Source: Tumidithrix helvetica
GTDB lineage: Bacteria; Cyanobacteriota; Cyanobacteriia; Pseudanabaenales; Pseudanabaenaceae
Reading direction: 5' to 3'
DNA length: 64,000 nt
NCBI RefSeq assembly: GCF_965232925.1
Contig: NZ_CBDDRA010000008.1
Coordinates: 124,001 to 188,000 of the forward strand
In this document: in pieces, positions 38,365 to 46,738 of the stretch
Layout: every line of letters begins with the position of its first letter
Numbering within the stretch: position 1 is the first letter of the stretch
Translations under genes and position numbers: made by a program
The notes under the pieces: model-generated
What the model saw: only the letters and a program-made list of their open reading frames with translations
Told to the model about the DNA's origin: nothing
Databases searched by the model: none

Positions 38365-38496
38365 ATGAAAGAGAACTTCATAAAAATTCAACATCTTCGC
38401 ATCTTGATACCTACATTTCTTGCTTATATAGCAGCACTTGTGATTCCGATCCAAACCTTTGCCCAAGTTCCAACAGAATCCACTATTTTTTCTTAG
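38365..38496 (+). pseudogene. Signal-peptide fragment of a decayed secreted protein
   Basis: A 43-codon frame with a convincing signal peptide (RILIPTFLAYIAALVIPIQT, cleavage after FAQ) stops abruptly after VPTESTIFS. One frame over, the sequence continues as FFLGENGHFADDFYS before another stop. This suggests a frameshifted remnant, though a genuine small secreted peptide is possible. Confidence 0.35.
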
Positions 38497-38544
38497 GAGA
38501 AAATGGACACTTCGCAGATGATTTCTACAGCTAGATTAGGCAAC

Positions 38545-39267
38545 TCAATTACGATATGCGGTAATAGAATCAATTTGAAGCTGAAAATTGCCTGCCTTAA
38601 AGTGAGGATTTAGCCCACCATCATACTCAAATTTACTTAGCATAAGCTGAATGGCGTGAATCTGTGATGAATTTAAATGGGCATCGGGTACTACCTTAGC
38701 GCGAAACACAGGAATCATGTTGGTAAAAGGTATACGAATCTTCATCCATTTGTCCGCATCGGTATCAAACGAAAAACTGTAACCAATGCCATCCCATCGA
38801 GATTCGCTTCTAACTAAAAATTTGTAGCGCAATCCATCTCCTTTGATGTTTAATTCAATCCCATCGTAACCAGCTAGATTCATTGGAGGATCGAAATTTC
38901 GAGTCCGCACGGAAGCAAACCCGCCAGAGTTTGCGGATGAGACGTTCCCAGAGAATATAGCCTTGCCATCACTGATTTTGATATCACTTTGACTCACCCC
39001 ACCCATCACGACGTCATCCACTGCTCCCCAGATATTTTGCAAATCTTGGGCAGAATGGCGAAAGTCAAAAAGAGTCAAGTTGAGCGAATTTTCTGTGAGG
39101 CGATCGCCGTTCATAATTTTTTGGGTGTCAAGTTTGGGATTGGTTTTGCTACCTAACAGTTGTTGAAACCAGTCTAAATTACTCAATAGAGGTACAACGC
39201 CGAAATAGGCGAGAGTTTTGACGAACCTACCAAAATCCCATGATTTAGAGTCTTTTTCTGTTGTCAT
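38545..39267 (-). CDS. CIA30-like protein
   Basis: 240 residues. After an N-terminal ~60-residue segment, the beta-sandwich domain shows NIWGAVDDVVMGGVSQSDI, AIFSGNVSSANSGGFASVRT, GIELNIKGDGLRYKF and FRAKVVPDAHLNSSQIHAIQLMLSKFEYDG. These are the hallmarks of complex I intermediate-associated protein 30 (NDUFAF1) relatives. In cyanobacteria the role is not clearly established. An NDH-1 assembly function is inferred from the family only. It lies 42 bp downstream of the HLIP gene on the same strand and could be co-transcribed. Confidence 0.9.
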   Translation of the reverse strand: MTTEKDSKSWDFGRFVKTLAYFGVVPLLSNLDWFQQLLGSKTNPKLDTQKIMNGDRLTENSLNLTLFDFRHSAQDLQNIWGAVDDVVMGGVSQSDIKISDGKAIFSGNVSSANSGGFASVRTRNFDPPMNLAGYDGIELNIKGDGLRYKFLVRSESRWDGIGYSFSFDTDADKWMKIRIPFTNMIPVFRAKVVPDAHLNSSQIHAIQLMLSKFEYDGGLNPHFKAGNFQLQIDSITAYRN

Positions 39268-39309
39268 TTAAGTTTGTCATGTAGTTAGGATCGTAGATTG
39301 CTTCCTCCC

Positions 39310-39537
39310 TTAAAAGCCCAACATTTGCAAAAGTCCTTTGCCCGTTATGACTTCTAGAATCAGTACTGCTGTTAGACCAAACATGGCAAGGCGTCCATTA
39401 ATCATTTCTGCGTACTCAGTCATACCAAAGCGCTCTTCTTCTTGATCGACATACATTTTTGGTTCGATCGCCCAATTGTTCATCAAACCTCTTTCATCTT
39501 TTGTGAACGCCGTGCGAGTTTTAGGTTCGTCAGTCAT
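39310..39537 (-). CDS. High-light-inducible protein (HLIP, Chl a/b-binding motif)
   Basis: 75 residues with one membrane helix carrying the chlorophyll-binding motif AEMINGRLAMFGLTAVLILE (ExxNGRxAMxG). The soluble N-terminus of ~45 residues is longer than in minimal Hli proteins. HLIPs bind chlorophyll and carotenoid at photosystem II assembly intermediates and dissipate energy. No clear HLR1/RpaB box was seen upstream, although the divergent spacer of ~60 bp is very AT-rich. Confidence 0.93.
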   Translation of the reverse strand: MTDEPKTRTAFTKDERGLMNNWAIEPKMYVDQEEERFGMTEYAEMINGRLAMFGLTAVLILEVITGKGLLQMLGF

Positions 39538-39600
39538 AAAGTGGTATTTATATAAGAAACTTAATAATTTTAAATTTTAACGTTGAATGACTAAAACTTT

Positions 39601-40149
39601 ATGAAAAGAGTAATTATTGGTGTGATGGGACCAGGGAGAAGTGCAACCGAGAGTGACATCAGTACAGCCTATGAGCTAGGTCGGTTTATTGCCAAAGAAT
39701 CTTGGATCGCTTTGAGCGGAGGCATGGGCTATGGGGTTATGGATGCGGTTAGCTGTGGTGCTAAAGCCGAGGGAGGTCTAACCATTGGAATTATTCCTAA
39801 CAAAGACTTTGAGTCTGTCTCTGCTGCGATCGATATCCCGATCATGACCGATATGGGCAGCGCTCGCAATAATATTAATGTCTTGTCTAGTCATCTTGTG
39901 ATTGCCATTGGCATGAGTTCGGGAACTGCCTCTGAAGTTGCCCTCGCACTCAAAGCTCACAGAAAGGTGATTTTGCTGAATGTTGACCAAGCCAGTACTG
40001 CTTTTTTTCAAAGCTTGTCCCCCACAGATGTTGTTTCAGCCCACAGTGTTCTAGATGCGATCGCGATCGCCAAACAACTATTGCAAGAACAAAAGCAAAC
40101 TATTTTGCTAGAAATCAATCCCCTCGAAGATCCAACAACTGACAACTGA
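39601..40149 (+). CDS. LOG-like protein of the TIGR00725 type
   Basis: 182 residues, Rossmann-like. The nucleotide-binding motif ALSGGMGYGVMDAVSCGA and the later SSGTASEVALAL correspond to PGGxGTxxE-type motifs of cytokinin-activating LOG phosphoribohydrolases and so-called lysine decarboxylases. Here the second motif is degenerate (SSGTASE), as in the TIGR00725 branch whose activity is unknown. The C-terminal codons and the TGA lie inside a tandem AACTGAC heptamer repeat. Divergent from the HLIP gene. Confidence 0.85.
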   Translation: MKRVIIGVMGPGRSATESDISTAYELGRFIAKESWIALSGGMGYGVMDAVSCGAKAEGGLTIGIIPNKDFESVSAAIDIPIMTDMGSARNNINVLSSHLVIAIGMSSGTASEVALALKAHRKVILLNVDQASTAFFQSLSPTDVVSAHSVLDAIAIAKQLLQEQKQTILLEINPLEDPTTDN

Positions 40150-40150
40150 C
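40137..40150. repeat. Tandem AACTGAC heptamers (STRR-like) supplying a stop codon
   Basis: Two copies of AACTGAC follow each other, and the TGA of the second copy (40147-40149) is the stop codon of the LOG-like gene. Short tandem heptamers of this kind are known from filamentous cyanobacteria. Confidence 0.5.
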
Positions 40151-40157
40151 AACCAAC

Positions 40158-40928
40158 TCACTGATCGTTTTTCACAGATAACTTTTCTAAAACAGGCATT
40201 TCTAAGACGGGTAGCTCGATCAACTCGCTCTCTACCTCTTTTAAATTAATTGGCATTAATACAGGCTTAGGCTCCTCAATCCAGCAACTTGCCACAGGTA
40301 ACGTCTCTTCCAAGTCATCCAATGGACGAGGAATAATCATCAAGGTGTGAAATTCCCCAATGCGTTCTGCCTCATACATACCCGCTTCGATCGCGATCGC
40401 CACATCCGCCACCGCACCCCGTACGATCGCCGTACAAAGACCAGCCCCGACTGTTTCGTAAGCAGCTAAATAGACCTCTGCGGACTTGAGCATGGCATCG
40501 GCTGCACCCACCATCGCTGGAAAACCTCTTGTTTCTAACAAACCGATTGCTTGGTTACTGAGGCGGCTATAGCCCCCACTGGCATATTGACTCAAACGGC
40601 TACCAATGGGCAAAACCATATCGAGATTTGCCAAAGGTCTAGGAATTACCGAAGTCGATACCAATTGCCCAAATTGTTCTGCCATTTCAGCCCCTGCCTG
40701 CACCGCTAGGCGCACATCAGCCAGCCGACCTCGCACGATCGCCGTACAGTAGCCACCACCAATTTTTTCGTACCCTACAAAAGTTACTGTTGCTGACTTG
40801 AGCATCATGTCCGCTGTACCGACGATCGCAGGAAAGCTTATCGTTGACACCAAGCCAAGCGCACTTTCTCTTAAATCGATCGCTTGACTCGAACGATTGG
40901 GAGCCTTACGCGGCTGACCTTGTCCCAT
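40158..40928 (-). CDS. ccmO: Carboxysome shell protein CcmO (tandem BMC domains)
   Basis: 256 residues with two bacterial-microcompartment domains, ~21-105 (ALGLVSTISFPAIVGTADMMLKSA, GGYCTAIVRGRLADV) and ~124-208 (AIGLLETRGFPAMVGAADAM, GAGLCTAIVRGAVADV). An acidic C-terminal tail follows. CcmO forms pseudohexameric trimers in the beta-carboxysome shell. It lies apart from any ccmKLMN genes in this window, as in several cyanobacteria. Convergent with the LOG-like gene. Confidence 0.93.
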   Translation of the reverse strand: MGQGQPRKAPNRSSQAIDLRESALGLVSTISFPAIVGTADMMLKSATVTFVGYEKIGGGYCTAIVRGRLADVRLAVQAGAEMAEQFGQLVSTSVIPRPLANLDMVLPIGSRLSQYASGGYSRLSNQAIGLLETRGFPAMVGAADAMLKSAEVYLAAYETVGAGLCTAIVRGAVADVAIAIEAGMYEAERIGEFHTLMIIPRPLDDLEETLPVASCWIEEPKPVLMPINLKEVESELIELPVLEMPVLEKLSVKNDQ

Positions 40929-41412
40929 TTATGCCTCCCATCTATGCATCTCCCTAAATACTCATACCCATTTCAATTAAGTTTGCAGCAGAGCGAGATT
41001 TTAGTCCCGCATTTCGCGCAGGTTTTTGAAAATGGTATCACCAAGAAATATGGAAAGCTTTACGCCATGCCCACAACACCTAATTTAAACGCATATGTTT
41101 AAATGCAAAGACATACCGCTCTAAATCTGTAACTTTTTAGTTCGCTGCCTTAATGATGCTTACCTTGTTACAGGTATCTTAACAGCTATAGATAATCAAG
41201 TGGTTCTATCAGGGAAAGATATAGACAAGAGCGGTCAGACTCAAACTCTAGTGTATTATTTAAGATTTTTAAATTAGCTCTGCTAAAGTGGTTTCCACTA
41301 CAGACGTAAAGTCAATTCGTTGAGAATAATACAAGCATTCAAGTTAAAAACTTCATGTTTGGTAACATTAGATAAAGTGAGAACATTTATTCATAACGCC
41401 TCTGAACCAAGC
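40929..41412. other. Spacer upstream of the diguanylate cyclase gene
   Basis: About 480 bp without a supported gene, assuming the ATG at 41413 is the cyclase start. It contains one copy of a degenerate dispersed repeat (40962-41039) and a short GTGG-TTT-CCAC hairpin near 41288. It should include the promoters of ccmO and of the cyclase. Confidence 0.5.
40962..41039. repeat. Degenerate dispersed repeat, copy A
   Basis: Shares with 46473-46587 an ordered series of blocks: CCCATTTCAATTAA(G)TTTGC / CCCAATTTCTCTTAAATTTGC, then GATTTT.GTCCCGC, a short CGCG segment, then TTTT.AAAATGGTAT. Copy B has about 30 extra bases near its right end. Confidence 0.5.
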
Positions 41413-42417
41413 ATGATTCCTCAAGACGAAAAAACGAGGGAGTACATTTTAGTTGTTGACGATACATCCCACAATCTTCGTCTGCTTTCGAGTATGTTGA
41501 CCCGAAGGGGCTATGAGGTAAGAGGCGTCATTGATGGGCAAATGGCATTAATGGGCATCCATGCAGAGTTACCCGACTTGATTTTATTGGATATCAACAT
41601 GCCAAAAATGGACGGCTTTCAAGTGTGCGAACAACTCAAAGCCGATCCTAAAACCTGCGATATTCCCGTCATTTTTATTAGTGCGCGTGATGAAGTGCTT
41701 GATAAAGTGCAGGCTTTTTCAGTCGGGGGCGTAGACTATGTAACCAAGCCGTTTCAGTTGGCAGAGGTGTTGGCACGGGTAGAAAATCAACTAACCTTAC
41801 GTCGCCTGCAAAAAAAGCTCCAACAACAAAACGATCAGCTCAGACAAGAAATTCAAAGTCGATTGTCGGCTGAGGCGGCGCTCCAAAAAGCCAATGAAGA
41901 GTTGCAGAATCTAGCAAACTTAGATGGGTTGACCCAGTTAGCCAATCGCAGACGCTTTGATGAATACCTCAACCTAGAATGGAGTCGTCTCGCCCGCGAA
42001 CAACTGCCCTTGTCTTTAGTCATGTGTGACATCGACTTTTTTAAGAATTTCAACGATACCTACGGGCATTTAGCTGGGGATGATTGCCTGCGAAAAGTTG
42101 CTCACATTTTAAAACAATCGGTGCGTCGTCCTGCTGACATGGCGGCTCGTTATGGTGGTGAAGAGTTTGCCATTTTGCTACCTAATACAGAAATTGAAGG
42201 CGCGGCAAATGTAGCAGAGCAAATTCGCGCAAATGTCAAAGATCTAAAGATCGGACATGAAGACTCAGATGTAAGTGAATATGTCACGATCAGTGTGGGT
42301 GTAGCCAGCCTAATTCCGCTTGTAGAATCCTTATCAACGGTGCTAATTACGGCAGCAGATTACGCGCTCTATCGTGCCAAAGAATTAGGTCGCGATCGCA
42401 TGTATAAGATCGGTTAG
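41413..42417 (+). CDS. Response regulator with GGDEF diguanylate cyclase output
   Basis: 334 residues. The receiver domain (~12-130) has acidic pocket VVDDTSHN, phospho-acceptor Asp in LILLDINMPKMDGF and Lys in VTKPFQ. A coiled coil (~135-185) connects to the GGDEF domain (~195-334) with active-site RYGGEEFAILLPNT. The product-inhibition site RxxD (RPAD) lies five residues before GGEEF. This is a PleD/WspR-like enzyme making cyclic di-GMP on phosphorylation. The cognate kinase is not adjacent. The ATG is preferred to a TTG at 41320 because the 31 extra residues look non-conserved. Confidence 0.92.
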   Translation: MIPQDEKTREYILVVDDTSHNLRLLSSMLTRRGYEVRGVIDGQMALMGIHAELPDLILLDINMPKMDGFQVCEQLKADPKTCDIPVIFISARDEVLDKVQAFSVGGVDYVTKPFQLAEVLARVENQLTLRRLQKKLQQQNDQLRQEIQSRLSAEAALQKANEELQNLANLDGLTQLANRRRFDEYLNLEWSRLAREQLPLSLVMCDIDFFKNFNDTYGHLAGDDCLRKVAHILKQSVRRPADMAARYGGEEFAILLPNTEIEGAANVAEQIRANVKDLKIGHEDSDVSEYVTISVGVASLIPLVESLSTVLITAADYALYRAKELGRDRMYKIG

Positions 42418-42497
42418 CCTAAATTAAGGGGTAGAAATTTTATGACCTTGTAATAAATTTACGATCCTAAACCTTTGGTATTGCAGGGATTCAAAAA

Positions 42498-42520
42498 GCT
42501 AACGGCTAATAGCTAACAGC
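42498..42520. repeat. Tandem heptamers GCTAACG/GCTAATA/GCTAACA
   Basis: Three degenerate 7-bp units lie in tandem between two convergent genes (response regulator and C39-like peptidase), another STRR-like tract. Confidence 0.5.
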
Positions 42521-42533
42521 AAATTAACAAAGT

Positions 42534-43364
42534 CTAAATTTCGTCTTTGCCGCGATCGACCCACACAATGGTTCTGGGCTCCACACCATTGCCTTTTAAA
42601 ATTGCGTTTACGGCATTGCCGTCCGAACCGAGACTCCATTTCTGCATAAACTCCTCATAGGACATGGTTGCCTCTTTGCCATTGGTATCGGTGTAGTAGA
42701 TCAAGTGTTGCGCGCGATCGAAACCCGTAAGCGCTACCCAATGTAGGTAGGGGGCTGTACCAAACAGGGGCACTTTAAAGCTGCCAACTCTAATCAAGCC
42801 AATGACAGGTTTACCTGTTTCTAGCAGGCTGAGTAGGGTAGCAAGTTCGACCTTTCTTGCCAGTTTTACCTTATCGCCTTCCCATCGTTGCATCACCTTT
42901 TGCAAGACCTTGGGCGTTGTGCCTGTACGAATATTCACCCAACTGTTATCGAGCGGATTTTTAATTTGTTCGGGTAGGATAAAGTTTTTTTCGGTGGCAG
43001 ATCGAACCATGTCGTAATCCACATCATGTCCGTAAAATTTCAGAACTCTTGCTGCCGAGTTAGGCCCGCAACTCCAACTATCATTTTGACTGCCAGTATC
43101 GGGGAGGGTTAGACTGAGTTTTTCGCTATGTTTGAGGCGATCGCTTTCTTGCTGTGCCATGGCGGTATAGGCGTCTATCAGGGGGCTCAGTGTGGTTTCA
43201 GCGATCTCTGTGGTCTTGGCAGCATTTTTACTTAAAGCATTAGAGGGTGAGGAGTTAGCACTTGAATTTGCAGTGGAAGAGTTTGCTAGGAACCCTGTGA
43301 AGGCAGCCGCAAATGCTGAGGCAATGCCCAAACTAATGCCAAAAAAGATCTTTGATAACTTCAT
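42534..43364 (-). CDS. Secreted C39-like cysteine peptidase-fold protein
   Basis: 276 residues. A signal peptide (KIFFGISLGIASAFAAAFTG) and a Ser/Asn/Thr-rich linker precede a papain-like C39 domain. The catalytic Cys is in DSWSCGPNSAARVLKFYG, the His in YLHWVALTGFD and the Asp/Asn region in IYYTDTNGKEA. These match the C39-like family of exported proteases or peptide-processing enzymes. Unlike bacteriocin exporters there is no ABC transporter domain. Substrate unknown. Divergent from the LivH-type gene 47 bp away. Confidence 0.85.
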   Translation of the reverse strand: MKLSKIFFGISLGIASAFAAAFTGFLANSSTANSSANSSPSNALSKNAAKTTEIAETTLSPLIDAYTAMAQQESDRLKHSEKLSLTLPDTGSQNDSWSCGPNSAARVLKFYGHDVDYDMVRSATEKNFILPEQIKNPLDNSWVNIRTGTTPKVLQKVMQRWEGDKVKLARKVELATLLSLLETGKPVIGLIRVGSFKVPLFGTAPYLHWVALTGFDRAQHLIYYTDTNGKEATMSYEEFMQKWSLGSDGNAVNAILKGNGVEPRTIVWVDRGKDEI

Positions 43365-43411
43365 GCCTGCTTTAATATCCTCTGGTTTCCCTTAGCTGCT
43401 TAAATTAAAGA

Positions 43412-44368
43412 ATGGATCTCACCCTATTTTTACAGCAATTTGCCAATGGTCTGTCAATTGGCAGTGTTTATGCCATCTTTGCCCTTGGTTATACCCTAGT
43501 ATTCTCGATTTTAGGGATTATCAATTTTGCCCATGGTGCCATTTTTACCCTCGGAGCCTATTTTACCTATAGTCTCTGTGGGGGCGCATTTAGCTCTAAT
43601 GGACTGTTAGGCGGCGTTGCTTTACCCCAAGTCTTACATATGCCCTTTGCCCTTGCCCTGTTTGTCGGCAGCATTCTGGCAGGTTTGGTGGGGGTTTTGG
43701 TCGAGCGACTTGCCTTTCGTCCGCTCCGAACCAGACAAGCCGATCCTTTGTTAACGCTCGTATCTAGCTTGGGCGTAGCTGTCGTCATTGTGAATCTAAT
43801 TCAGTATCTTGTCGGCGCTGAAATCTACACATTTCCATCCAATATTTACGGAAATTTGCCTGCGGCGGTTAATTTTGGCTCTGTAGCAAAGCCCGTGATG
43901 GTTCGCACGGTGCAGATTGTGATTTTCGGCGTATCTATCGTGATTCTGGCGGCATTAACCTACGCGATCAATTTCACCAAAATGGGTAAAGCCTTAAAAG
44001 CAGTAGCAGAAGATGCGACGACAGCCAGTTTGCTGGGGATTAATACCGATTTTTTTATTTTGTTAACGTTTTTTCTTTCAGGCTTTTTGGGTGGTGTCGC
44101 AGGTACGTTAATCGGCTCTAGTGTGAGTATTGCTGGGCCATATTTTGGCATTGCCTTTGGTTTAAAAGGACTTGCCGTGATTGTTTTTGGGGGGTTGGGT
44201 AATATTCCAGGAGCGGTACTCGGTGGTGTAATCATTGGCTTGGTCGAGGCGTTTGTGCCATCAGACTTTTCCGCTTACAAAGATGCGGTCGCTTTTGCAA
44301 TTTTATTTATCATGCTGCTAGTTAGACCGCAGGGCTTATTAGGGCGCACATTCGCTCAAAAAGTTTAA
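43412..44368 (+). CDS. Branched-chain/neutral amino acid ABC transporter permease (LivH type)
   Basis: A 318-residue inner-membrane permease. It starts QQFANGLSIGSVYAIFALGYTLVF and IINFAHGAIFTLGAY, which is diagnostic of LivH-type subunits. The late motif KGLAVIVFGGLGNIPGAVLGGVIIGL matches the family core. Cyanobacterial members serve neutral amino acid (Nat) uptake, and urea (Urt) permeases are related, but the absence of partner genes here prevents a choice. Followed by a strong palindrome. Confidence 0.92.
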   Translation: MDLTLFLQQFANGLSIGSVYAIFALGYTLVFSILGIINFAHGAIFTLGAYFTYSLCGGAFSSNGLLGGVALPQVLHMPFALALFVGSILAGLVGVLVERLAFRPLRTRQADPLLTLVSSLGVAVVIVNLIQYLVGAEIYTFPSNIYGNLPAAVNFGSVAKPVMVRTVQIVIFGVSIVILAALTYAINFTKMGKALKAVAEDATTASLLGINTDFFILLTFFLSGFLGGVAGTLIGSSVSIAGPYFGIAFGLKGLAVIVFGGLGNIPGAVLGGVIIGLVEAFVPSDFSAYKDAVAFAILFIMLLVRPQGLLGRTFAQKV

Positions 44369-44457
44369 AGTAATATCGCCAATGTTAAAAAGCCACAATA
44401 GCGAAAATCACTAAAAAAGACATTGCTCTACTCGTACCGTTATTAACTAACGCTGAA

Positions 44458-44533
44458 GCGATCGCCCGCACAAGTTGAGAAACCGAACGATCGCGATCGC
44501 TTTCTCAACTTGCGATCTGTGCGAAGCGATCGC
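44458..44533. repeat. Large palindrome bounded by HIP1 sites
   Basis: A perfect 12-bp inverted repeat (CAAGTTGAGAAA at 44471-44482 and TTTCTCAACTTG at 44501-44512) encloses overlapping HIP1 sequence. Outside it, GCACA/TGTGC and a GCGATCGC on each side extend the symmetry. The right edge ends about 3 bp before the AGGA ribosome site of the next gene, so folding could end livH-type transcripts or affect initiation of the next gene. Confidence 0.65.
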
Positions 44534-44546
44534 ACTAGGAAATCTT

Positions 44547-45155
44547 ATGTCTGATTCATTTCTCAAATTTTGGTCTGGATGGCGATTTTTGCCGCTTTGG
44601 ATTGTTGCGACCAGCCTTGGTTTTGCGATCGGGGGGCCTGTAAGTTCTATGGTGCCTGAATATGTTAGCGGCGATATGGGAAATATTCTAGGCTATGGAG
44701 TTATGAGTTTGGCGATCGCCTTGCCGCAGTGGTTAATTCTCCGAGGCAGAATCCGTCGTGCTTATTGGTGGTTGCTCGTCACGCCCCTCGGCGGTCTGGT
44801 GGGAGGTCCAGTCAGTATTAGCATCGCTTGGAATCTCAGTATTACCTTTGGCGATGCCGTGGATCTATTCACGATCTTTGCGGTTTTGCGTGGCACAACC
44901 ACAGGACTCGCGCAGTGGATTTTTTTGAGAACGCAAATCCCCCAAGCGGGTTGGTGGGTAATCGCTACCTCGTTTGCTTGGTATGTAAGTCTCACAATTG
45001 GCTTCAATCTTGCGAGGAAGGTAATATTTATCACGCCTAGCACCATCCTTGGGATTTGCTACGGCACGATTTCGGGGATTGTGATGTTCGTCCTTTTGCG
45101 AAAGATGAAGTTCGATCTAGATCAATCCATCACGAGTTCTGCTAAACCTAAATAG
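44547..45155 (+). CDS. Membrane protein of unknown function with internal repeats
   Basis: 202 residues with about five to six membrane helices arranged as repeats. The unit is roughly WLILRGRIRRAYWWLLVTPLG / WIFLRTQIPQAGWWVIATSFA, preceded by Gly-rich helices (GFAIGGPVSSMV, GGLVGGPVSISIA). No function is assigned. The ATG at 44547 follows an AGGA ribosome site, making it better than the upstream frame inside the palindrome. Its last 34 bp overlap the convergent sfsA gene. Confidence 0.75.
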   Translation: MSDSFLKFWSGWRFLPLWIVATSLGFAIGGPVSSMVPEYVSGDMGNILGYGVMSLAIALPQWLILRGRIRRAYWWLLVTPLGGLVGGPVSISIAWNLSITFGDAVDLFTIFAVLRGTTTGLAQWIFLRTQIPQAGWWVIATSFAWYVSLTIGFNLARKVIFITPSTILGICYGTISGIVMFVLLRKMKFDLDQSITSSAKPK

Positions 45156-45871
45156 GTAACGACTTCGGGGGTTACATTAAACCGACAGGGCAAAACTTTG
45201 ACTCCAGACGCGATCGCATCTCTAAGCAGTCTTCCATATTCAGGGTCAGCAGCATCGCCACTTTTAAACTGGTCGCAATCGCCACGATTGATAAAATAGA
45301 CAATCGCAGCAAGGGAATCCCCATTCACCACGGACATGAGTTCTCTTAGGTGTTTTTGCCCCCTCGTCGTTACCGTATCTGGGAATAGGGCGATGTTGCG
45401 ATCGCACCAAGTTGTATTTTTGATTTCCACATAGGTTCTTTGCTTTTGGGAATCAGTTTGAGCGTTTAAGAGCGGCTCGCGATCGAGTAAGTAGTCGATA
45501 CGACTCTTTTCTTCGCCATAGACAACTTCTGGTTGAAAGGAGTCATAGGGCTCTAGCTCAGGTAGCAAGCGGTTTTCTAGCATATAGCCGATCGCTTTAT
45601 TGGGAAGGCTCGTATTAATTCCCGCCCAAACCCCATCGATGTGAATCATTTCCCAACTGTAGGCGAGCTTGCGCTTAGGACTGGGATTGTAAGACACAGC
45701 CACCTGTGCGCCGATCGTACACACGCCTGTCATCGGGCCAGTATTGGCACAATGGGCGACGATCGTCGCTCCAGTGTCTAGCTCGATATCGGCAAAGAAG
45801 CGTTTGTATCGCTTGACAAGCCTACCGAGCAGCAGATCGGGATAGGTGTGAACGGTGGGATGATTTGGCAT
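45122..45871 (-). CDS. sfsA: SfsA family protein (sugar fermentation stimulation homologue)
   Basis: 249 residues. Motifs LLGRLVKRYKRFFADIEL, VAHCANTGPMTGVC, RKLAYSWEMIHIDGVWAGINT and YVEIKNTTWC..., with FPDTVTTRGQKHLREL, are the SfsA core. The acidic residues plus VEIKN resemble a nuclease-like fold, and DNA binding has been reported for the enterobacterial protein. Role in cyanobacteria is not known. The ATG at 45871 matches the usual family N-terminus. The longer frame adds 24 residues without conservation. Confidence 0.93.
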   Translation of the reverse strand: MPNHPTVHTYPDLLLGRLVKRYKRFFADIELDTGATIVAHCANTGPMTGVCTIGAQVAVSYNPSPKRKLAYSWEMIHIDGVWAGINTSLPNKAIGYMLENRLLPELEPYDSFQPEVVYGEEKSRIDYLLDREPLLNAQTDSQKQRTYVEIKNTTWCDRNIALFPDTVTTRGQKHLRELMSVVNGDSLAAIVYFINRGDCDQFKSGDAADPEYGRLLRDAIASGVKVLPCRFNVTPEVVTYLGLAELVMD

Positions 45872-45994
45872 AGGTAGGTTTAGCAGCGATCGAGATTTTA
45901 CTCCAAATTGAGATAGCGATCGCGGATTTTGCGATATTGTCATTGCAAAGCATCGGACTGAACGTGCAGTTCTGCACCAATATCAAAGTTCTCA

Positions 45995-46339
45995 CTACTC
46001 CTCAAGAGAAGGTTCCGTTGATGAATTTGCTGTCCCGAAGTGTGTATTCGCATAGTCAATCAAATGGGGACGTAGAACATTTGTGGTTGTGACTCCAAAA
46101 ATTCCGCCGCCCAGACCACCACCGATCGCACCGCCAATTGCGGCACTGACTACTGAGTTGCCCACATTAAATAACTTTGTGCACACAGCGACAAGAAGAC
46201 CTAACGAAACTAGGCTTGCCCATATCTGCCAATGTTTGAAAGCATATTTTTTGTAACAAAACTGCCATGCTTGCTTTTTCTGCTCTGGCGTTAGGCTTGC
46301 AAGCTCAGGGATTTGATTGATGGACCAATAAAATTGCAT
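45995..46339 (-). CDS. Small membrane protein with glycine-zipper segment
   Basis: 114 residues. A basic amphipathic N-terminus (TPEQKKQAWQFCYKKYAFKHW) precedes one or two membrane helices. The second is Gly-rich (AAIGGAIGGGLGGGIFGV), typical of oligomerising glycine zippers. No family is recognised. Lies upstream of sfsA on the same strand. Confidence 0.6.
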   Translation of the reverse strand: MQFYWSINQIPELASLTPEQKKQAWQFCYKKYAFKHWQIWASLVSLGLLVAVCTKLFNVGNSVVSAAIGGAIGGGLGGGIFGVTTTNVLRPHLIDYANTHFGTANSSTEPSLEE

Positions 46340-46738
46340 AAGTTTTCCTATGTTTATATTTTGCGCTTGGAGTACAGGTTCTCATTAAAAACATACAACC
46401 ATAGCAAGAGAAGCCTATTTTGGTTTCAGAATTTGCAACGATTTTATAGGGCTATAGCCCATTGCCAATCAAGATAATAACCGATCCCAATTTCTCTTAA
46501 ATTTGCGACAGATCGGATTTTGTGTCCCGCGCAGAGCGCGGTCTTTTCAAAAAATGATGCGTTGTATCTTTTTTTAAAAATGGTATGACAAGTAAGAGGG
46601 ATGGCTAAACAGAAATCATTCTTCAGGAATGGAGTCAGAACATTAACAAATCTCTTGTAAAAATCAGGGTGATTCAGTTAACCTATCTGGAGTCTCAGAT
46701 CCAAATAATTAAGCCAAATTGTAAGGTAGTAAGAAAAT
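46340..46738. other. Spacer upstream of murE with dispersed repeat
   Basis: 399 bp without a gene. It contains repeat copy B and should hold the murE promoter. An AAGGTAG ribosome-site-like sequence lies just upstream of the murE ATG. Confidence 0.5.
46473..46587. repeat. Degenerate dispersed repeat, copy B
   Basis: Related to 40962-41039. In this copy the centre forms a perfect CCGCGC-AGA-GCGCGG hairpin. The AAAATGGTAT end block also occurs at 48284, before cyaC. Confidence 0.5.
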
